DNA of 64,000 nucleotides from assembly GCA_050747245.1 (NCBI GenBank), contig JBOGNO010000003.1, forward strand, positions 1 through 64,000, given 5' to 3'. The notes beneath the pieces were generated by a model that was not told where the DNA came from, did no database searches, and saw only the letters and a list, made by a program, of their open reading frames with translations. The DNA is from JBOGNO01 sp050747245. Its GTDB lineage: Bacteria > Acidobacteriota > Terriglobia > Acidiferrales > UBA7541. Below, one piece after another: positions 1 through 10,289 of this stretch (position 1 is its first letter; every line of letters begins with the position of its first letter). Position numbers and translations under genes: made by a program.

Positions 1-1037
<1,037 letters not shown>

Positions 1038-1192
1038 TAAAAGGAAAAGACAGCACGCTCCGCAATTTGCGGCGGCAAGCTGTCCATTCTGCAAGCGGTT
1101 CTCACGGACTGCATTGCAGAGACGTTCGGCTTTCAATACTTACGGGTTCTGGCAAGTTTCATCCGAGAAAGTCAAAGAGCATGCAGACCAAG

Positions 1193-1227
1193 AAGGCCGC
1201 TCCGAAAAAATCGGGGCGGCCTTTTTC
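1193..1227 (+). terminator. Rho-independent terminator behind the 16S gene
   Basis: A 13-bp stem (AAGGCCGCTCCGA against TCGGGGCGGCCTT, one G-U pair) with an A5 loop is followed by a T-rich tract. It lies about 155 bases after the 16S 3' end and before the methyltransferase gene, so it would end the rRNA transcript. The rest of 1038-1354 shows no gene and no tRNA. Confidence 0.85.
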
Positions 1228-1354
1228 TTTCTCCGTTTGCGTTTCGCGCGTCTAGGGTGATTTTCATTTTCGGATATTTCGAGATTGACGTAAGATGGCT
1301 GCGCAATTGCCTCAGCCTTTGCGACGTGCTTAGAAGATTCCATCGAGGCGTGAG

Positions 1355-2428
1355 ATGAAGAGACGTCGCTTTCAAACGCGGCTGTTGTTCCCCGAACTCG
1401 CAATAGGCCCCGAGAACCCCTGGCACACAAGATTAGAAGCACTTCCCACACGAAACCGCCGGAAGAAGAGTGGTTTGCGCGTGCTGGAACTATGCGCCGG
1501 CGCTGGCGGTCAAGCTCTTGGCTTCGAGCAGGCCGGTTTAGAGCATGTTGGTTTGGTAGAGATCGACAAAGTGGCTTGTGCCACATTGAGCCTTAATCGC
1601 CCGAAATGGAACGTAATTCAAGCGGACCTAAACAATTTCGACGGCTCTTCTTTCCGGGGAGTAGATTTAATTGCGGGTGGTCTGCCGTGTCCGCCATTTT
1701 CAATCGCCGGGAAACAGTTAGGCCAGAGAGACAACCGGAATCTTTTTCCTGCAATGATTCGTCTTGTTCAGCAACTTCATCCGCGCGCCATGATGATCGA
1801 AAATGTGCGAGGTATTCTGGATGCTGTGTTTGAGGATTACCGGCGTTATGTGGGAACCGAACTTAAGAAGCTCGGGTACCAAACCGGCTGGAGACTTATG
1901 AATGCCTCCGACTTTGGCGTCTCTCAGCTACGCCCCAGGGTGATCTTCGTGGCTATCCGTGAGGAAAGTGCGGAGTATTTTTCATGGCCAGACGAATGCG
2001 AAAACAGACCCAAAACTGTTGGAGAATTGTTGTCCGACCTTATGGCTGCTAAGGGTTGGGAGGGTGCGAAGGCTTGGAGTGCCAGTGCTGACGAAATTGC
2101 TCCAACAATCGTTGGCGGATCGCTCAAGCATGGGGGTCCTGACCTAGGGCCGACCAGAGCACGAAGGGCGTGGGCTGCTCTCGGAGTCGACGGCCTTGGC
2201 ATCGCCAATGAGGCACCGGGGCAAGGCTTTGTTGGAATGCCACGCCTGACCGTTCGGATGGTTGCCCGGCTGCAAGGATTTCCGGATGCCTGGCAATTTG
2301 CCGGAACGAAGACACAAACTTATCGCCAAGTAGGCAACGCATTTCCTTCTCCGTTCGCGCGCGCTTTGGCAGAGAATCTTAGCGCGTGCCTAACGAGATC
2401 GCGTAAGCGTCTTCAAATTGCCATTTAG
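1355..2428 (+). CDS. DNA (cytosine-5-)-methyltransferase
   Basis: A 357-residue C5 cytosine methyltransferase, which would transfer a methyl group from S-adenosylmethionine to cytosine in a specific DNA site. Visible motifs in order are motif I (LCAGAGG, ~residue 46), motif IV with the catalytic cysteine (GGLPCPPFSIAG, ~110), motif VI (IENVRG, ~147), motif VIII-like (QLRPRVIFVA, ~190), then a target-recognition region and C-terminal motifs IX/X (RLTVRMVARLQGFP and QVGNAFP). Length and motif order are usual for the Dcm/type II M family. It is followed after 20 bases by vsr and then by a convergent HNH nuclease, which indicates a restriction-modification cassette. The target site cannot be predicted. 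Confidence 0.95.
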   Translation: MKRRRFQTRLLFPELAIGPENPWHTRLEALPTRNRRKKSGLRVLELCAGAGGQALGFEQAGLEHVGLVEIDKVACATLSLNRPKWNVIQADLNNFDGSSFRGVDLIAGGLPCPPFSIAGKQLGQRDNRNLFPAMIRLVQQLHPRAMMIENVRGILDAVFEDYRRYVGTELKKLGYQTGWRLMNASDFGVSQLRPRVIFVAIREESAEYFSWPDECENRPKTVGELLSDLMAAKGWEGAKAWSASADEIAPTIVGGSLKHGGPDLGPTRARRAWAALGVDGLGIANEAPGQGFVGMPRLTVRMVARLQGFPDAWQFAGTKTQTYRQVGNAFPSPFARALAENLSACLTRSRKRLQIAI

Positions 2429-2448
2429 GATCTTCCTGATCTCTGGCC

Positions 2449-2865
2449 GTGGTTGACACTATTTCGAAGAAGCGGCGCAGCGAAAATATGCGCCGCATCA
2501 GAAGCAAAGGAATGAGGCCCGAGATTGCGGTGCGCCGGCTTGTGCACTCAATGGGCTATCGCTTCCGCCTTCATTCTCTGAAGCTCCCTGGCAAGCCAGA
2601 CATTGTCCTTTCACGCCTGCGCAAAATCGTCGACGTTCGGGGTTGTTTTTGGCACCAGCACAAGGGCTGCGTTGACGCTCATATCCCGAAGTCAAGTACA
2701 AGCTACTGGCGCTCTAAACTAAGGAGAAACGTGCGTAGAGACCGCGAGAATTCGAAAAGGCTCCGCAAGCTCGGCTGGCGGGTTTTCGTTGTTTGGGAGT
2801 GTGAAATTGTAGCCCACGGCAACCCAGAATTGAGTGCGCGGCTTGCGCGGTTCCTCGCGCAATAG
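2449..2865 (+). CDS. vsr: Very short patch repair endonuclease Vsr
   Basis: A 138-residue Vsr-type endonuclease, which nicks DNA next to T:G mismatches that arise when 5-methylcytosine deaminates. The N-terminus (SENMRRIRSKGMRPEIAVRR) matches the DNA-intercalating helix of the family, followed by the active-site region KPDIVLSR, the GCFWHQHKGC zinc/metal segment and the C-terminal W-x-V-x-x-WECEI block. The chosen start is GTG at 2449, 20 bases after the methyltransferase stop; a later ATG at 2488 would cut off the conserved N-terminus. Its place directly behind a cytosine methyltransferase is the classic arrangement, and the two are probably co-transcribed. Confidence 0.95.
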   Translation: MVDTISKKRRSENMRRIRSKGMRPEIAVRRLVHSMGYRFRLHSLKLPGKPDIVLSRLRKIVDVRGCFWHQHKGCVDAHIPKSSTSYWRSKLRRNVRRDRENSKRLRKLGWRVFVVWECEIVAHGNPELSARLARFLAQ

Positions 2866-2869
2866 CCCA

Positions 2870-3685
2870 TCACCGATTCTTCGCTTTCCGCTCTTTCTCG
2901 AAGCGCCGAATGACTCCGCTAGGATCCTCCGGCCAAGACTTGTGACTGCGCAGGATGTAATTCACCCGAGTCTTTCCTGCTTTGTCCTTGAATCGCCGGA
3001 AATCGATCTTCCAACCAATCACGGGGTAGCGAAGCTCTCGAAGTCTCTTGTTCCAATCCTCTTGGTTCTCTCCGGAGACGGTTCCGATGAGGTACGAGGG
3101 AGTTGGCTTATCCACACCGAATGTCTTCAACAGCTCCCCTATGCGCACATGGACGCTTTTGTGTGCCATCACCCGCCGCATCATCTGCGAACTCACGTTC
3201 AGGGAAGCAAAGTAGGCTTTCTTTCCCGCATTGCATTCCTCGCAGATGGCCCGAAGATTCTCGCGATCATTTGTTCCTCCCCAGTCTCTGGGCAATTTGT
3301 GGTCGACTACAAGCGATATGCCATGCTTTGCCACAGTACGACCGCACATCTCACATCGACCATGAGCTGCATGTATGACCTCCGCGCGAAGCTTCAGGCT
3401 GACCTGCCCCTCATCAATGACCTCCCGTCTCTCACTAACGTACTTATACAAGACCACATTTCGCCGTTCGCCCTGAACGTCCTGAACAGACTTAATCTTC
3501 TCGATTACAAACCATTTCTTGAGATCCCTTTTTCGGCGGTCAAGGTGTGTCTGATCTTCGGGGCGGAGTCCTTCTTTTTCAAGTTCCTGCCTTATCTGGC
3601 CGCCGGTTAGGCCGTCTGGAAAACGCTTCATCACTTCGACAATTCGCCGATGAATTTCACCCGGTCTGCTACGCGAATTAGGCAT
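2870..3685 (-). CDS. HNH endonuclease, probable restriction enzyme
   Basis: A 271-residue protein in which an N-terminal region (~residues 5-70) looks like a winged helix and a central HNH domain follows. The domain shows CEMCGR, then VVDHKLPRDWGGTNDRENL with the D-H pair, then AICEECNAGK. The CxxC...CxxC cysteines would hold structural zinc and the histidine the catalytic metal. It converges on vsr with only 4 bases between stop codons. Next to a C5 methyltransferase and Vsr, it is most likely the cognate type II restriction enzyme. A TTG start at 3745 would add 20 residues without similarity to the domain; ATG 3685 is preferred but neither has a strong ribosome site. Confidence 0.85.
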   Translation of the reverse strand: MPNSRSRPGEIHRRIVEVMKRFPDGLTGGQIRQELEKEGLRPEDQTHLDRRKRDLKKWFVIEKIKSVQDVQGERRNVVLYKYVSERREVIDEGQVSLKLRAEVIHAAHGRCEMCGRTVAKHGISLVVDHKLPRDWGGTNDRENLRAICEECNAGKKAYFASLNVSSQMMRRVMAHKSVHVRIGELLKTFGVDKPTPSYLIGTVSGENQEDWNKRLRELRYPVIGWKIDFRRFKDKAGKTRVNYILRSHKSWPEDPSGVIRRFEKERKAKNR

Positions 3686-3778
3686 GGGGCACGTATTCCC
3701 AAATCCGGAACAGCACACGACATCAGATTTCTTGCTAAAAAGCAATTCTCATTCGCGGAATGACACAGAGGATGCGGC

Positions 3779-5347
3779 TCAATGATTGCTAGAGATGACG
3801 GCGAGGGGCGCGCGCGGACGGCCAAGGGCGTCGTCGAGCGTTGACTCGATGGCCACGTCGTAAGCGCCCCTAGAGCGCCCACGGGCCGTTGCATCGAGGC
3901 GCGCGGTGCCGCTGCCGTCCACGTTCGAGGCGGTCACGACATACGTGATGGTTTCGCCGGCGGCATGACTTCCCGGCGTAGTGCTTCCCAGATCGCCGAT
4001 GATCGCGGGAGTCATATTCGTGAAAACGACTCGCATAATCGGACGGCCCTCGGTGTAGCGATCGAGTCCGGCGAGACCGCGGTAATCCGCGCCAAAGGAG
4101 GTTCCCTGCCCGCGCAGCACCGCCGGTGGATTCGGGACGCGATATGCGACTTCGATGAGATTCATCCGGCCGGAAGCGACCGGCGTTCCGAGTTGCGAGA
4201 GCGTGACTCCGTATTCTCTTCCGGGCAATCGCGGAGAAAGAAAACCTGCGCCGCAGGGGCTTTGCCAGAGGAGTTCGGCAGACTGGCCTTCGAATTGAAA
4301 TTCCGGATCGCCCGCGCCCATGGGGCCGAGAACATAAAACGCGCTTCCGGTGAAGACAGCGCGCGGAGCGCGCCATCCCTGGCCGGGATCGATCGGGAGC
4401 GGTTCCCAGACTTTCGCGACGATGGGAGTGGCGCTGCCTGACGGCGTGAATGTTCCCCCGCTAGGCCTATTCGACGAGCCCGCGGGCATCGTGGCGCGGC
4501 CCGCTTCGGCGTAAACCGTTTGCGCGCCGAGGCGTAGGGTCCCGGAAATGAGCTGCGGATCCACGGGAGATTCGACGGCCTGATTACCCTGCATCTGCTT
4601 CGCCCACGCGCGGAGAATGAGGTGCGCGGCTTCGCTACAGCCCTCGGGCGGCCAACTGATTTCGACGCGCGACCATTCGAGCGGACCCGGCGGCAGATCG
4701 GTTTCCTCGAGCGCCTTGCGCAACTGTTCGGGAGAAGCGGGCGCGGCGGGAAGCGGCGGCATCCCCTTCAAGACGCGCGTAAATTCTCCCGGATGAAGAA
4801 TCACTTCGCCGGAGATGGATTCATCACGATTGCGGACGCGAACGACGTCCTCGAGGCAGAAGATTTCGGTCGCTTCGCCTGCGCTGCGGACGATGAAGCC
4901 GGTGCCTACAACGCCCGCCGTGGCCACGGGCGTGCGAAGCTCAAAGCTGCCGCCCGGCTTCGTGATTTTGACTACTTTGGCGCGCACACGACCGTATTGA
5001 AGCTCGAGCTGGGTCTGCTGCGATTGAGCATCGTGACGAAGAATTTGAAGCTGCGAATCGGAGCCAACGTTCAGGATCGAGCCATCGAGCAAGGCGATGC
5101 GAATGCGTCCATTCGGCGCGGTTCGGGCGATATCCTGCCAAAATACATCGGCGTTGCGCTGGGCTTCGACGGGCGCGGCAGTGCCGTGGGTGAGAGTTCC
5201 CGTCGGCAGGACAAGACCAATCTTGCCCGCGCGCTCGGTGGTCTGCTGGGCAGGCACGCTCGCGGCGAAAATCAGAACAAGGAAAGTGAGCAGGACAAAC
5301 TTGCGGCAGGAAAAAGCCGCAACACCGGGCAATGGACGCGCGCGCAT
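3779..5347 (-). CDS. FecR-domain exported protein
   Basis: A 522-residue protein with an N-terminal hydrophobic segment (FVLLTFLVLIFAASVPAQQ), which is a probable signal peptide. The FecR domain (~residues 75-185) shows the run of short beta strands with GRIRIALLDGSILNVG, LQYGRVRAKV and VATAGVVGTGFIVR. FecR-like domains often sense signals or bind surface polymers; no cognate sigma factor is adjacent here. The C-terminal half is Gly/Pro-rich and not recognised. The ATG at 5347 was chosen because GAGGTGG stands 8 bases upstream and the signal peptide follows directly; longer forms would bury it. It lies 149 bases downstream of the BNR-repeat gene on the same strand. Confidence 0.85.
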   Translation of the reverse strand: MRARPLPGVAAFSCRKFVLLTFLVLIFAASVPAQQTTERAGKIGLVLPTGTLTHGTAAPVEAQRNADVFWQDIARTAPNGRIRIALLDGSILNVGSDSQLQILRHDAQSQQTQLELQYGRVRAKVVKITKPGGSFELRTPVATAGVVGTGFIVRSAGEATEIFCLEDVVRVRNRDESISGEVILHPGEFTRVLKGMPPLPAAPASPEQLRKALEETDLPPGPLEWSRVEISWPPEGCSEAAHLILRAWAKQMQGNQAVESPVDPQLISGTLRLGAQTVYAEAGRATMPAGSSNRPSGGTFTPSGSATPIVAKVWEPLPIDPGQGWRAPRAVFTGSAFYVLGPMGAGDPEFQFEGQSAELLWQSPCGAGFLSPRLPGREYGVTLSQLGTPVASGRMNLIEVAYRVPNPPAVLRGQGTSFGADYRGLAGLDRYTEGRPIMRVVFTNMTPAIIGDLGSTTPGSHAAGETITYVVTASNVDGSGTARLDATARGRSRGAYDVAIESTLDDALGRPRAPLAVISSNH

Positions 5348-5496
5348 GAGAGCCACCTCAGAACGGGCTGATGGAAACGCGCTTGGGCCGGCCGAAGCAG
5401 TCGCATCATACCGGAAATTGCCCTGCGAGTCTCCGGAGGCAACTCCGCCAATTTTTCGCCGGGCATTCGCAGGGCAATCCGGCACGCCAGCCGCGG

Positions 5497-8400
5497 CTAT
5501 TTCGCGCAGGCGGAAGCGGCGGGCAAAGCGGGTGGCGCGGGCAAAGGATCAAGCTTCACGCCCGTGAGCTGCGCGTTGGCAGCCGGAAAATCCTTGCTCA
5601 GCAGGTCGTTCCACTGCGAAAGAACGCCCGTATAGTCCTTGCAATAATCAGCGTAGGTGTTCTTCATTGCTTCGGTGAGCGGGCTATCGGCGGCGTCCAC
5701 GGCGGTCGCCAGATTGCCGAACTCTCCGTTCAAGCCTGAAAGGCTGGGCTTGGGCTTGCCGAAGAAGAAACCGAAGCCGCCGCCTCCGCCGCCCAAGATT
5801 TCTCCGGCTTTCTTATCGAGGGCTTTGAGCGCATCGGCAGCGGGCTTGGCCTGCTCGTTCTTCTCGAGAACCGTCAGGCGCTCGGAAATCGCGGAACGGA
5901 AATCGACAACTTGCTGATGTGCCTGGAAAGTTGCGTTCGTCGCGGCGATGATTTTCTTTTCGAGCTCGAGCTGGGCAAACAGTTCGGCCTCGGTAACCTT
6001 GACGCGCGGATCTTTCTCCACAGAAAAAGTCTGGCGATAGGTTTTGCCATCCACGGTGAGGCGCGCTTCATATTTTCCAGGAACGACAAAAGGGCCGCGC
6101 GGATCGGGCGGCGTGCTCATATATGTGGCGGCGATCGCATAATCGTGGCGGAGCGAAAGCGGAGGCGTGTAGCGCAGGTCCCAGACGAAGCGGTTCATGC
6201 CCGCCTCTTTGGGCATGGGCTGCGGGCGAAGCAGCCAATAATCGGGAACGCTGGGTGGAGGCTCGGTCGAGGGCGGCCCGGGCTTGCTCGAATACTCGCG
6301 CACGAGCGCACCAGCGGTGTCGTAAATTGCGAGCGAGATGTCTCCCGAGGGCGCGGACTTCAAACAGTAGTCAATCACCGCGCCCGGAGGAGGATTATCC
6401 GCCGCGGGCATTTCCGGCGGAAACGGCGTGTCGTAATTCATGTTGTTGCGCACGCGAATGGCCGCCGCAGGCTGGAAAAGATGCACCTCGGCGGACTGCA
6501 CCTGCGAATTGATCTGCCGCAGCGGCGTAACGTCGTCGAGGATCCAAAACGCGCGACCATAAGTGCAGATGACCAGGTCATCGCCGTGGACAACCAGGTC
6601 GCGAACCGACGTGACCGGCATATTGAGCTGCAGGGATTGCCAGTGATCGCCGTCATCGAAGGAAACGAAGACGGCAGTTTCGGTTCCGGCATAGAGCAAA
6701 CCTTTGCGAACCGTGTCTTCGCGAATGGCGCGAGCAAAGCTGAATTCCGGAATTCCGGCGGAAATTTCTTGCCAGGTGCGCCCGAAATCATGGGTGCGGA
6801 AAAAGTGCGACTTCCAATCATTCGTTTCATGCGAATCGACGGCGACGTAGGCGGTGGCGGCGTCGAAATGGGAAGCGTCAATCAGGCTGATGAGGCTGAA
6901 TTTCGTGAGGCCGGGCGGCGAAACGAGTTGCCAAGTAGCGCCGCCATCCTGCGTTACTTGCACCAGACCGTTGGTGGTGCCCGCCCAGATGACGCTGGAC
7001 TTCACCGGAGAAGGCGAAAGCGTGTTGATGGAGGTGCGGTCGGGGAGCTTGGGCAATCCGGCGTTTTCCTTGTTTTCCGGCTCAGGAGGAGCGGCCTCGG
7101 GGCGCTTTGTAAGCTCCGGGCTGATGGCTTTCCAGCTCAATCCGCCATCGCGCGTCTCGAGGACAAATTGCGAGCCTTCGTAGAGAATGCGCGGATCCTG
7201 CGGAGAAAAAGCGAGCGGCGGATTTATGGCAAAGCGGTAATCCGAATCGCGGCTGAGATTGGGAGAAATGTCGAAATCCTGGCGATTCGAGCGATCCAGG
7301 CGCACGAGGCCACGGCCTTCGCCGCCGGCATAAATGAGATTGGGATTTCGCGGGTCGGGCAGGATGTAGCCGAATTCGTAAGCGCCGATGGCGTCCCAAT
7401 CGAGCATGGTGATCTTGCCATAGTCGCCGCGGCTCAATCCACCGATGGAGCCGCTATCCTGCATGGTCCCGTACACCCAGTAAGGAAAGCGATTGTCCAC
7501 GGAGAGGTGATAAACCTGCGCGGTAGGCTGGTTGTACCACGTGCTCCATGTTTTTCCACCGTCGAGGCTGATGGTGGCGCCCTGATCGCTGCCCATGATC
7601 ATCGAATTGGAGTTGGTGGGATCGATCCATAGGACGTGATTGTCGTCGCCGCCCGGCGCTCCCTTGTAGGCGATGAAGGTGTGGCCGCCGTCGGTCGAGC
7701 GGTACATGGAAGTCTGCATGACGTACACGATTTCAGGATTGTGCGGATCGAGATACACGCGGCTGAAATATCCATTGCCGGTGACACGCGGATCGTCTGA
7801 GCTTTTCTTCCACGTATTGCCGCCGTCATCGGAGCGATAAAGACCGCTGCCCTGAAGCGCTGCGACAATGGCGAAGACTCGCTGGCCTCCGGGAGCGACG
7901 GCGACGCCGATGCGGCTAAGCCTCTCGGTGGGCAGGCCGTGACCGATGATGGGAGTCCACGTCTCGCCTTCGTCGGTGGTCTTGTAGATGCCGTTGTTCG
8001 AGAATCCTGCAAAGAGCGCCATGATGTCGCCGGGCTTGCTGTAGTGATGCCACAGCGTGGCAAATCCAATTTTCGGATTCGCGGGATCGAAAGCCAGATC
8101 CATCGCGCCGGTCACGTCGTCTTTGTAGAGCACCTTGCGCCAGGTCTTGCCGCCGTCGGTGGTCTTGAATACGCCGCGCTGCTCGTTGGGCGCGTAGGTG
8201 TGGCCAAGAGCAGCGGCGAGAACAACGTCCGGATTATTAGGATCGATCCACATCGTGCCGATGTGCCGCGAATCGTCGAGGCCAACGTGATGCCACGTCT
8301 TGCCGGCGTCGTCGGAGCGGTAGACTCCATTGCCCTGATTGACCGCGGCGCCGACGTTGCTGACGTCTCCTGTGCCGACATAAATGATATTGGGATTCGA

Positions 8401-8775
8401 AGGCGCGACGACGACGGCTCCGATCGAAGCGACGGCAATTTGATCCATGATCGGCTGCCACACAGTTCCGCCATCAGTTGTTTCCCAGAGTCCGCCGCCA
8501 GGAGTGCCCATGTAGAAGTGCGCGGGATTGCCGGGAACCCCGGCAACGGCGGAAGAACGTCCGGCGCGGAATGGCCCGATGGAACGCCAGCGCATGCCGG
8601 CATAGAAAGACGAATCGTATTGCTGGCCGCGCACTTGCACGGCCGCGCCGAGAATTGCCATAAGCACGACCGCAAGTGCGGTGAATAATTTGATTCGCAG
8701 CCCTCTGCCACTGGTGGCTCTCGAGATGAGTCCAAAAAAACCCGTGCTGCCGGGGCGATGATTGAAATGAATCAT
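5497..8775 (-). CDS. Exported Asp-box (BNR/sortilin-like) propeller protein
   Basis: A 1092-residue protein with an N-terminal membrane/signal segment (LFTALAVVLMAILGAAVQV). At least ten Asp-box motifs of the form S/T-x-D-x-G-x-T-W are visible, for example SDDAGKTW, TTDGGKTW, SDDGGNTW, SLDGGKTW and TQDGGATW, spread over residues ~95-730. This predicts one or two beta propellers of the kind found in sialidases, Vps10/sortilin and 'photosystem II stability factor-like' proteins. The C-terminal third has an Ig-like/FnIII-like part and a glycine-rich stretch (GEILGGGGGGFGFF). No sialidase catalytic set was recognised, so the activity is unknown. The start is certain: GGAGGAG lies 6-12 bases upstream of ATG 8775. 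Proteins of this build are frequent in Acidobacteriota. Confidence 0.88.
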   Translation of the reverse strand: MIHFNHRPGSTGFFGLISRATSGRGLRIKLFTALAVVLMAILGAAVQVRGQQYDSSFYAGMRWRSIGPFRAGRSSAVAGVPGNPAHFYMGTPGGGLWETTDGGTVWQPIMDQIAVASIGAVVVAPSNPNIIYVGTGDVSNVGAAVNQGNGVYRSDDAGKTWHHVGLDDSRHIGTMWIDPNNPDVVLAAALGHTYAPNEQRGVFKTTDGGKTWRKVLYKDDVTGAMDLAFDPANPKIGFATLWHHYSKPGDIMALFAGFSNNGIYKTTDEGETWTPIIGHGLPTERLSRIGVAVAPGGQRVFAIVAALQGSGLYRSDDGGNTWKKSSDDPRVTGNGYFSRVYLDPHNPEIVYVMQTSMYRSTDGGHTFIAYKGAPGGDDNHVLWIDPTNSNSMIMGSDQGATISLDGGKTWSTWYNQPTAQVYHLSVDNRFPYWVYGTMQDSGSIGGLSRGDYGKITMLDWDAIGAYEFGYILPDPRNPNLIYAGGEGRGLVRLDRSNRQDFDISPNLSRDSDYRFAINPPLAFSPQDPRILYEGSQFVLETRDGGLSWKAISPELTKRPEAAPPEPENKENAGLPKLPDRTSINTLSPSPVKSSVIWAGTTNGLVQVTQDGGATWQLVSPPGLTKFSLISLIDASHFDAATAYVAVDSHETNDWKSHFFRTHDFGRTWQEISAGIPEFSFARAIREDTVRKGLLYAGTETAVFVSFDDGDHWQSLQLNMPVTSVRDLVVHGDDLVICTYGRAFWILDDVTPLRQINSQVQSAEVHLFQPAAAIRVRNNMNYDTPFPPEMPAADNPPPGAVIDYCLKSAPSGDISLAIYDTAGALVREYSSKPGPPSTEPPPSVPDYWLLRPQPMPKEAGMNRFVWDLRYTPPLSLRHDYAIAATYMSTPPDPRGPFVVPGKYEARLTVDGKTYRQTFSVEKDPRVKVTEAELFAQLELEKKIIAATNATFQAHQQVVDFRSAISERLTVLEKNEQAKPAADALKALDKKAGEILGGGGGGFGFFFGKPKPSLSGLNGEFGNLATAVDAADSPLTEAMKNTYADYCKDYTGVLSQWNDLLSKDFPAANAQLTGVKLDPLPAPPALPAASACAK

Positions 8776-8897
8776 TTGTGCTCCTCCAAAACTGCGAAGC
8801 TTACAACATAGACGGCGAGGAAAAAAGGTTGAGAGACTAAAAAGCGCAGGCTTGACAGAGACAGTGAACGCAAGGGAGATTGACGGCGCGGGGAATT

Positions 8898-9755
8898 ATG
8901 AAGAAAATCCTTGTTGCGGCAATTCTGGCAGTGAGTATCGCGAGCGGCAATTTGGAAACTTCTTCGCGCGCGGCGTCACCGGCAAGAGCGAAACGCTACG
9001 CGCGTTATTACCTCGGGTTCGATCGCAACATTTATCCGGGCGATGCTGAACTGGCCCGGTTGAGCCACACGTTTCGGTTCGGCGGGTACTGGCTAAACGT
9101 TCCGCAGGGACTGAAAGAAAATACCTGGGCGGGAAAGCGAAAGATGTTCATCGGCGATGGGCTTGGATTTCTCGTGCTGTTCAGCGGGCGGCCGAGCCAG
9201 GAATTAAAGGTCAGCGCAAATGCCGCAGCCTTGGGAACTTCCGATGGCGGCGAAGCGGTGCAGCGAGCGAAGCGGGAAAGCTTCCCTAAGGCGACAATTA
9301 TTTTCCTGGACGTTGAAGAAGGCGGACGGATGCTTCGCTATCAGCAAGATTATATTCTGGCGTGGGTGGACGCTGTGAATGCGGGAAACTATCGCGCGGG
9401 AATCTATTGCTCGGGAATTCCGGTCGCGGAGGAAGGCGGCGTGATCACGGCCGAAGATATTCGCGCGCACGGGGGCGCGCGCAAAATCGTTTTCTGGGTC
9501 TACAACGATTCTTGCCCGCCCTCGCCGGGCTGCGCGTTTCCGAAATTTCCACCCGCGCCTTCGGCGAGCGGAGTGGCGTTCGCAGATGTTTGGCAATTCG
9601 CGCAGTCGCCGCGCCGGTCCGGCCTCACGGAGCGCTGCGCCACGAGTTATTCCGCTGACGGCAAATGCTACCCTCCCGGTTCAACTGCCGGGAGCGGCGT
9701 GTTCGTTGATTTAGATTCGGCGAGTTCGGCGGATCCCTCGCGCGGTAAAACATAG
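8898..9755 (+). CDS. DUF1906 (Rv2525c-like) secreted glycoside-hydrolase-like protein
   Basis: A 285-residue protein with a signal peptide at residues 1-24 (MKKILVAAILAVSIASG). The mature part fits the DUF1906/Rv2525c family, a TIM-barrel fold related to GH25-type lysozymes. Visible landmarks are YYLGFDRNIYPG at the barrel start, TIIFLDVEEGG with the acidic active-site pair, YRAGIYCSG, KIVFWVYN and FADVWQFAQ near the end. Activity on cell-wall glycans is plausible but unproven. It is divergent from the BNR gene, with 122 bases between start codons. ATG 8898 is preferred over an earlier ACG/TTG-type extension because it gives the signal peptide directly. Confidence 0.75.
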   Translation: MKKILVAAILAVSIASGNLETSSRAASPARAKRYARYYLGFDRNIYPGDAELARLSHTFRFGGYWLNVPQGLKENTWAGKRKMFIGDGLGFLVLFSGRPSQELKVSANAAALGTSDGGEAVQRAKRESFPKATIIFLDVEEGGRMLRYQQDYILAWVDAVNAGNYRAGIYCSGIPVAEEGGVITAEDIRAHGGARKIVFWVYNDSCPPSPGCAFPKFPPAPSASGVAFADVWQFAQSPRRSGLTERCATSYSADGKCYPPGSTAGSGVFVDLDSASSADPSRGKT

Positions 9756-9919
9756 GCCACAGATCGCAAGTAGACTGAAGCAGCCGTCTCGGGTTGCCGA
9801 TCTCCATACTCACACCACACTTTTTGGATTCCTGAAGGCTCGCAAGTACCGTTCTGACGACCCGCTGTTTTGGCGCGCTATCATTGAATCGTTTCAATTC
9901 CAGGACTGAAAAAAATCAC

Positions 9920-9968
9920 TTGACAACAGTAGGAGGAGATGTAATAGTAGGAGTAGGAGGTAGAACAG
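9920..9968 (+). promoter_or_regulatory. Probable promoter with purine-rich repeats and Shine-Dalgarno
   Basis: TTGACA at 9920-9925 is a perfect -35 box; TAATAG at 9942-9947 (16-base spacing) is a possible -10. The segment 9929-9961 is a purine-rich run with three copies of AGTAGGAG, the last of which (GTAGGAGG) acts as a strong Shine-Dalgarno sequence for the gene at 9969. A transcript starting just behind this -10 would have a very short leader. Confidence 0.45.
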
Positions 9969-10220
9969 ATGAGCGAACGATTCAACTTCACGGTCGGAGG
10001 AAGGAGGTTTTCAGTGAGTCGTGACGAAATAGAGCGAAAACTCAAAGGGGTTCAGCCGGAGCAGATCCGCCAATACTACGTCACTGTCAACAGTAGAGAC
10101 TACCCCGTGAAGCAAGCCGTTGAGGTCGCAGTCGGTCTACTTCGTTCCGGGTTTACGACCCAAGACGCAATTCGGGTCCTTAGAAAGTTCGAACTGCCAC
10201 TGCGCAAGAGAATTGGGTAA
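9969..10220 (+). CDS. Small hypothetical protein
   Basis: An 83-residue protein, basic and without a membrane segment. It is predicted as one short beta region (FNFTVGGRRFSVS) followed by helices (VKQAVEVAVGLLRSGF, TQDAIRVLRKFE). No family was recognised. It is probably real because a strong ribosome site (GGAGG) lies 7-11 bases ahead of the ATG and a -35-like TTGACA lies upstream. The gene has lower GC content than its neighbours and may be a recent arrival. Confidence 0.6.
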   Translation: MSERFNFTVGGRRFSVSRDEIERKLKGVQPEQIRQYYVTVNSRDYPVKQAVEVAVGLLRSGFTTQDAIRVLRKFELPLRKRIG

Positions 10221-10289
10221 ACACAGCTAGCTAGACGATTCGACTGCACGTTTAGACTGGCGTAGAATCCGCTTGAAGTGTGAGGTGAT

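Noticed and set aside
5911..7632. A 573-codon open frame antisense to the BNR-repeat gene
   Set aside because: Typical shadow of a GC-rich gene: Arg/Ala-rich, no domain, and the opposite strand has clear Asp-box motifs and a strong start.
8852..8857. TTGACA as promoter of the DUF1906 gene
   Set aside because: No acceptable -10 box follows at 16-18 bases.
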